Below are positions 5,324 to 8,230 of a stretch of 8,230 bases of DNA, one piece after another. Under the pieces are notes generated by a model, which made no database searches, was not told the DNA's origin, and saw only the letters and a list, made by a program, of their open reading frames with translations. The DNA is taken from positions 1-8,230 of the forward strand of contig JBFIDI010000255.1 of NCBI GenBank assembly GCA_041581405.1. Reading direction: 5' to 3'. Source of the stretch: CAISIP01 sp041581405. Lineage in GTDB: Bacteria > Pseudomonadota > Gammaproteobacteria > Burkholderiales > Burkholderiaceae_C. The position numbers and the translations under genes were made by a program. The first letter of the stretch is position 1. The number at the start of each line of letters is the position of its first letter.

Positions 5324-5762
5324 AACGGTTCGATACTGCGTTGTTCACCATCATGTTGAAGGTGACCGTGTCGGAGCCCAGCTCGCTGGCGACACCGAGC
5401 TTGAGCTCCCACCAACCCGTCATGCTGAACTTCATTCCATCGAGCTGGTAGGTTCCCGCTTCGATTTCGCGCGTGATGCGCGGCTGCGTCGGCAGGCCAT
5501 GACCATGTTGCGGCATGCCACCGTCCACGACGAAACGGGCACCCGTCACCGGCGCGCCCGACGGGTCTTGCAGCCGGAGCTTCCAGCTGTGCATCTGGTT
5601 GATGGCAGGCGTGTGATCCGGCGGCACCAGGGTCACGCGATAGGCGCCGGCAACGGATGTCTTGTCCAGCGCCAGGTCGGGCTCCTTGGCCTGGGTGATG
5701 CAGCCGCCGAGCAGCAACGCCATCATGGCGGCGCCGACGGACAAGGGGATTGTGCGTTTCAT
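5322..5762 (-). CDS. Small lipoprotein with FixH/YtkA-like domain, partner of the di-heme cytochrome
   Basis: A 146-residue exported lipoprotein: positively charged MKR, a hydrophobic core, then the lipobox LGGC with lipidated Cys21. The mature part is a single beta-rich domain (about 38-140). It has HSWKLRLQD (58-66), a central MPQHGHGLPTQP (83-94), YQLDGMKFSMTGWWELKLGV (105-124) and a final DTVTFNMMV strand. This order (strand, HGHG loop, GMKF-M-GWW, terminal strand) resembles the FixH/YtkA-like family, often annotated 'auxin-binding' beside cytochrome c peroxidases. His58, Met83, His86, His88, Met110 and Met114 could bind copper, and Trp60, Trp117 and Trp118 are possible oxidation targets. 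The ATG at 5762 has AGGAAA (5773-5768) at 5-nt spacing. It lies 25 bp after the DUF3703 gene and 8 bp before the cytochrome. The domain call is from memory of the fold pattern; metal binding is inference. Confidence 0.83.
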   Translation of the reverse strand: MKRTIPLSVGAAMMALLLGGCITQAKEPDLALDKTSVAGAYRVTLVPPDHTPAINQMHSWKLRLQDPSGAPVTGARFVVDGGMPQHGHGLPTQPRITREIEAGTYQLDGMKFSMTGWWELKLGVASELGSDTVTFNMMVNNAVSNR

Positions 5763-5787
5763 GATCGTTTCCTGGTCTGGGCCTGCA

Positions 5788-6147
5788 TCAGGCACGTGCG
5801 GCGTCCATGAGTGCCTGCAGGTCGTCGGCCACGGGCATGCGTCGAAAACCGCTGACGCCCGTGTCACCGGTATTGCCCTCGGGCACGAGCCTGAGGGCGG
5901 TGAACAACGCGGCGGCAAGGGTGCGCCAGGCCTGGCCGAACGCCGCGCCCGACGCGCCATTGCGCACGGCGAACCGGAACATCCGCCAGTGGATGCCGAC
6001 ATGCAGCGCTGTCGATACCTGGCCCAGCACATGGGCGCGTTGCAGGTGCTGCAATGCGGAAAAGAAATGACCGCGTTGCTCGGCGAGCGCCGCGGCGTCG
6101 AGTTCGCACTGGACACTGGGTCTGATGCGGGTGGCGTAATCGGACAC
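5788..6147 (-). CDS. DUF3703 family protein, first gene of the cytochrome operon
   Basis: A 119-residue soluble, mostly helical protein without signal peptide or membrane segment. The pattern YATRIRPSVQCEL near the N terminus, then LQHLQRAHVLGQ, HVGIHWRMFRFAVRNG, GQAWR and the C-terminal VPEGNTGDTGVSGFRRMPV match the DUF3703 family as I recall it; family function is unknown. Members are often seen near heavy-metal handling genes, which would suit the cytochrome/lipoprotein pair downstream. The GTG at 6147 is chosen because GGAG (6157-6154) stands 6 nt upstream and similarity begins there. An alternative GTG at 6192 would add 15 residues without family character. The stop is 25 bp from the lipoprotein start, so the genes are probably one transcript. 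Histidines in the RAHVLGQ and HVGIHW segments are candidate ligands, but no metal role is shown. Confidence 0.82.
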   Translation of the reverse strand: MSDYATRIRPSVQCELDAAALAEQRGHFFSALQHLQRAHVLGQVSTALHVGIHWRMFRFAVRNGASGAAFGQAWRTLAAALFTALRLVPEGNTGDTGVSGFRRMPVADDLQALMDAARA

Positions 6148-6365
6148 GGGAGACTCCAAGGGTTGCTGATGTCCTGGATTGTTCGCATGCACCGACCGCC
6201 CGGCTTGAACGAATCGGTCGATGCGGCAGCCTTTTCGTTCAAGGCGCGCGCGCCCGGCTGCGAGTGCTGCCGACAGCCTTGCTCAGCCAGCGAGGTACTG
6301 GCGCAATATGCTCGGGGAGCGTCGACGCGACATCGGCTTGCTCGATCGCCGTGCCGCTGCGCGTA
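6148..6365. promoter_or_regulatory. Upstream region of the DUF3703-lipoprotein-cytochrome operon
   Basis: This 218-bp non-coding gap between the CinA-domain stop and the GTG at 6147 should hold the operon promoter on the minus strand. It contains the long inverted repeat described separately (6204-6243), a 10-bp palindrome GCGTCGACGC (6319-6328) and a CGATCGC heptamer (6343-6349) like those before the AraC gene. A possible minus-strand -10, AACAAT (6183-6178), has no consensus -35 at normal spacing, as expected of an activator-dependent promoter. No intrinsic terminator for the CinA gene is visible. Confidence 0.45.
6204..6243. promoter_or_regulatory. Perfect 10-bp inverted repeat CTTGAACGAA-N20-TTCGTTCAAG, candidate operator
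   Basis: The arms at 6204-6213 and 6234-6243 are exact reverse complements, with centres 30 bp apart, close to three helical turns. The site ends about 57 bp upstream of the GTG of the DUF3703 gene. If the AACAAT at 6183-6178 is the -10 box, the proximal arm overlaps the -35 region, which suits an activator. An RNA hairpin is possible but the loop is long and no T-run follows. Confidence 0.5.
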
Positions 6366-6896
6366 TCAAGGCAAGGGCCGGGAATCCGTCTCTTGCGACC
6401 GCAGGATCTCGTCGAACAGGCACAACAACTGGCGCGCGAAGAGATCCATGTTCTGCGACCGGTCCGCGATTCCGGTCTCGACAGTCCGGCTCGTGGCGGC
6501 CTCGCCGACGACGGCCAGGCAGACACGTCCGGGCGCATCGCCATACGGGCTGCCCGACGGGCCCGCCGCTCCGCTTTCGCCCAGTCCCCAGGTCGCGTGC
6601 AGGTTCTCGCGCATCCGCGTGGCCACGAGCACGGCGAAGGGCTCGGTTTCGCCCCGCATGCCGGCGAGATCGGCGGCCCGCAGTCCGAGCAGCGCCTTGC
6701 CCGCGCGTCGCGAATAGACGACGGCGCCGCCGCGGAAATATGCCGATGCGCCCGGCACCGCGAGCAAGGCGGCCGAGACCAGGCCGCCCGCGGCCGACTC
6801 CGCAACGGCGACCGTCTGGCCTCGCGCGCGCAGCGTCGCGGCGATGCGGGTGGCCAGGGCCGGAAGCGGGGGAAGAGCGTGATGGGCGTCGGACAT
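6366..6896 (-). CDS. CinA C-terminal-domain protein (nicotinamide-nucleotide amidohydrolase family, PncC-like)
   Basis: A 176-residue stand-alone CinA C-terminal domain, close to the size of E. coli PncC, which deamidates nicotinamide mononucleotide to nicotinate mononucleotide in pyridine-nucleotide salvage. The first helix (LATRIAATLRARG) leads to VAVAESAAGGL (29-39), then PGASAYFRGGAVVYS (48-62) and GESGAAGPSGSPYGD (106-120), the hallmark loops. The usual AESCTGG is AESAAGG here, so the residues normally Cys and Thr are both Ala; relatives with AESsAGG exist, so this may be a subfamily trait. The first loop of the pair is therefore altered while the second is intact. The ATG at 6896 is preferred over a GTG at 6962 because the added residues are arginine/proline-rich and unlike the family; no clear SD is seen. 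It is divergent from the EamA gene. Enzymatic activity is inferred. Confidence 0.9.
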   Translation of the reverse strand: MSDAHHALPPLPALATRIAATLRARGQTVAVAESAAGGLVSAALLAVPGASAYFRGGAVVYSRRAGKALLGLRAADLAGMRGETEPFAVLVATRMRENLHATWGLGESGAAGPSGSPYGDAPGRVCLAVVGEAATSRTVETGIADRSQNMDLFARQLLCLFDEILRSQETDSRPLP

Positions 6897-6966
6897 GGGG
6901 CAAGGTGCGATCCAGGGATCGGCGAAACGGGGGAATCGACGCAGTGTAGGGTCCCGCGGCACGGCT

Positions 6967-6989
6967 GCGTGACAATCACGCTGTCACGC
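6967..6989. promoter_or_regulatory. Candidate operator GCGTGACA-N7-TGTCACGC between divergent CinA and EamA genes
   Basis: Perfect 8-bp arms (6967-6974 and 6982-6989) flank a 7-nt centre, giving a 23-bp dyad in the 137-bp intergenic region. It lies 44 bp before the EamA start and 70 bp before the CinA-domain start, so one bound dimer could affect both promoters. No regulator gene is adjacent. Consensus promoter boxes are not obvious on either strand. Confidence 0.42.
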
Positions 6990-7033
6990 CCGGTCGGCGC
7001 GTTGCGCCTCCCTTCTTTCTGCCGCTCCCTGTC

Positions 7034-7918
7034 TTGAAGACCCGTCACTTCGTCCAGCTCATCGCGATGTCCGCCCTGTGGGGCGCGTCGTTCCCGCTGC
7101 TGCGCATCGCCAGTCCAGCGTTCGGGCCGATGGCGCTGGCCGGCATCCGCTGCGCGCTGGCGGCGCTGGTGCTCGCCCTGCTGATGCGCATGCTGGGCGA
7201 ACGCTGGCCCGACCGCGCGTCCTGGTTGCCGCTGGCCGCGCTCGGCCTGTTGACCGTGGTTGCGCCTTTCGTGTTGTTCAACTGGGCGGCGCTGACCTTG
7301 CCCGCCGGTTATTCGGCCGTGCTCAATGCCACGGCCCCGGTGTTCGGCGTGCTGGGCGCCGCCATCGCCGGCGACGAGAAGATCACCGTGCGCAGCCTGC
7401 TCGGCTGCGTGGCCGGGTTCGCCGGCGTGGCGCTGCTGGTGCAGCTCGGCCCGGTCGATGCGACGCCGCAGGTGATCCTGGCCGCGCTGGCCTGCACCGC
7501 CGCGGCCGGTTGTTACGGCATCGGAACGACCTTCATGAAACGCGCCTCGACCCGCCACCCACCGCTGGCCGCGGCCGCGACCATCCATATCGCGGCCGCG
7601 CTGGCGCTGGCCATCCCGGTCGGCGTGGCCGTGCCGACGATGCAGCCGAGCACCGGCGTCTGGCTGGCGGTCGCCCTGCTCGGGCTGGTGACCTCCGGCT
7701 TCATGTACTGGATCAGCATGCGCCTGATGCGCGAGATCCCGGCCAGCGCCGCCACCTCGGCCGCGTTCATGATTCCGCTGTTCGGCGTGACCTGGGGCAG
7801 CCTGTTCCTGGGCGAGCCGGTCACCGCCGGCATGTTGCCCGGCAGCCTGCTGATCCTGCTGGCCACGGCGCTGATCACCGGGTTCAATCCCTGGCGCATG
7901 GTGCGCAGCATGCGCTGA
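7034..7918 (+). CDS. EamA-family (drug/metabolite transporter) inner-membrane permease
   Basis: A 294-residue polytopic protein with the ten-helix, two-repeat organisation of EamA/DMT transporters. The first EamA repeat covers about 5-137, opening with LIAMSALWGASFPLLRIASP and containing FNWAALTLPAGYSAVLNATAPVF. The second covers about 148-286, with YGIGTTFMKR at the start and AATSAAFMIPLFGVTWGSLFLGEPVT near the end. Family members export amino acids, nucleosides or other small metabolites; the substrate is unknown. The start is a TTG at 7034, since no ATG or GTG in frame lies close upstream and the ATG at 7067 would remove the beginning of helix 1; there is no good SD, so the start is uncertain. 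A PLP aminotransferase begins 45 bp downstream, possibly in one operon, which may hint at an amino-acid-related cargo. The membrane-family call is secure. Confidence 0.93.
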   Translation: MKTRHFVQLIAMSALWGASFPLLRIASPAFGPMALAGIRCALAALVLALLMRMLGERWPDRASWLPLAALGLLTVVAPFVLFNWAALTLPAGYSAVLNATAPVFGVLGAAIAGDEKITVRSLLGCVAGFAGVALLVQLGPVDATPQVILAALACTAAAGCYGIGTTFMKRASTRHPPLAAAATIHIAAALALAIPVGVAVPTMQPSTGVWLAVALLGLVTSGFMYWISMRLMREIPASAATSAAFMIPLFGVTWGSLFLGEPVTAGMLPGSLLILLATALITGFNPWRMVRSMR

Positions 7919-7963
7919 CCGCCGTCGCCGACAACACGAACCGATCCTGATGGATGATTCCCG

Positions 7964-8230
7964 ATGAAACTCTCCTCTCTCGTGACCCGCATCGGCGGCA
8001 GCCGCGTCGATGCCTGGCAGATCCACGCCCAGGCCAACGCGGCCGCGGCCCGCGGCGAGGACGTGATCGTGCTCAGCGTCGGCGACCCGGAATTCGCCGC
8101 GCCGCAGGCCGTCACCGAACGCGCCGCCGCGGCCTTGCGTGCGGGCGACACGCATTACACGACCATCATCGGCCGCGCGCCGCTGCGCGAACGCATCGCC
8201 GCGCGGCACCCGGGCGGCTGCGGGCAGGTC
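7964..8230 (+). CDS. PLP-dependent fold-type I aminotransferase, N-terminal part, cut by the window edge
   Basis: The frame opens with ATG at 7964 and runs open to the last base (89 residues seen; such enzymes have about 380-400). The sequence follows the class I/II aminotransferase N terminus: DAWQIHAQANAAAARGEDVIVLSVGDPEFAAP, in which GDPEF is the substrate-loop signature. AAAALRAGDTHYTTIIGRAPLRERIA then matches the usual GxTxYTxxxGxxxLRxxIA. The catalytic lysine and cofactor-binding residues lie beyond the edge. Members transaminate aspartate, aromatic or other amino acids with 2-oxoglutarate; specificity cannot be told. A weak SD, GGATGA (7952-7957), precedes the ATG by 6 nt. It follows the EamA gene by 45 bp on the same strand. 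Confidence 0.9.
   Translation, partial: MKLSSLVTRIGGSRVDAWQIHAQANAAAARGEDVIVLSVGDPEFAAPQAVTERAAAALRAGDTHYTTIIGRAPLRERIAARHPGGCGQV

Noticed and set aside
5314..5415. Extended N terminus of the di-heme cytochrome starting at 5415
   Set aside because: It would overlap the lipoprotein gene and bury the signal peptide; the ATG at 5313 has a well-placed SD and is followed directly by the signal sequence.
3202..5451. Plus-strand open frame of 749 codons through the AraC and cytochrome region
   Set aside because: It runs out of frame through the AraC gene and antisense to the di-heme cytochrome, with no recognisable motif.
6319..6328. Palindrome GCGTCGACGC as terminator of the CinA-domain gene
   Set aside because: There is no loop and no following T-run; it is kept only as a note in the intergenic description.
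6239..8209. Minus-strand open frame of 656 codons opposite EamA and the aminotransferase
   Set aside because: It is low-complexity, Gly/Arg/Gln/His-rich antisense translation; the plus-strand genes are clear family members.

Overview
The window is G+C-rich throughout, with dense bacterial gene packing and good Shine-Dalgarno (SD) sequences in front of several genes. The gene content suggests a proteobacterium: a DmsC-type membrane anchor, a ribitol-dehydrogenase-like SDR, an Old Yellow Enzyme, a periplasmic di-heme cytochrome, a DUF3703 protein and a stand-alone CinA domain. The tandem GTCGCCC heptamer between two convergent genes recalls the heptamer arrays scattered through Xanthomonadaceae intergenic DNA, so a Lysobacter/Luteimonas-like gammaproteobacterium is my best guess. 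That placement is inference.

Layout. The 5' edge (2-772, +) is the C-terminal part of a DMSO-reductase-type membrane anchor. After the heptamer array come an SDR dehydrogenase (1624-896, -) and, divergently, an OYE-family flavin oxidoreductase (1876-3096, +), separated by a 251-bp region rich in inverted repeats. An AraC-family regulator follows (3224-4036, +). It overlaps tail to tail by 13 bp with a three-gene minus-strand operon. Read in the direction of transcription, the operon is DUF3703 (6147-5788), a lipoprotein resembling the FixH/YtkA fold (5762-5322) and a MauG-like di-heme c-type cytochrome (5313-4024). Beyond it, a CinA C-terminal-domain protein (6896-6366, -) is divergent from an EamA transporter (7034-7918, +). 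The EamA gene is followed by the start of a PLP aminotransferase (7964 to the right edge, +).

How the genes may work together. The most interesting unit is the minus-strand operon. Its di-heme cytochrome keeps the two CxxCH sites and the inter-heme Trp of bacterial cytochrome c peroxidases. By eye alignment, the position of the Met ligand of classical peroxidases is Tyr, as in MauG. MauG-type enzymes oxidise residues on partner proteins; MbnH converts a Trp of the copper protein MbnP to kynurenine. Here the cytochrome is translationally coupled to a small lipoprotein carrying His, Met and Trp residues in a compact domain. An MbnH/MbnP-like modification or metal-handling pair is therefore a testable hypothesis, and DUF3703, a family I recall near heavy-metal genes, fits that setting. 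The AraC gene and the operon each have candidate operators upstream, and a short CTTGNANGAAT element occurs in both.

The flanking genes (DmsC, CinA, EamA, aminotransferase) look like ordinary chromosomal genes. I see no tRNA, rRNA, CRISPR array, transposase or other mobile-element signature, and no convincing intrinsic terminator.
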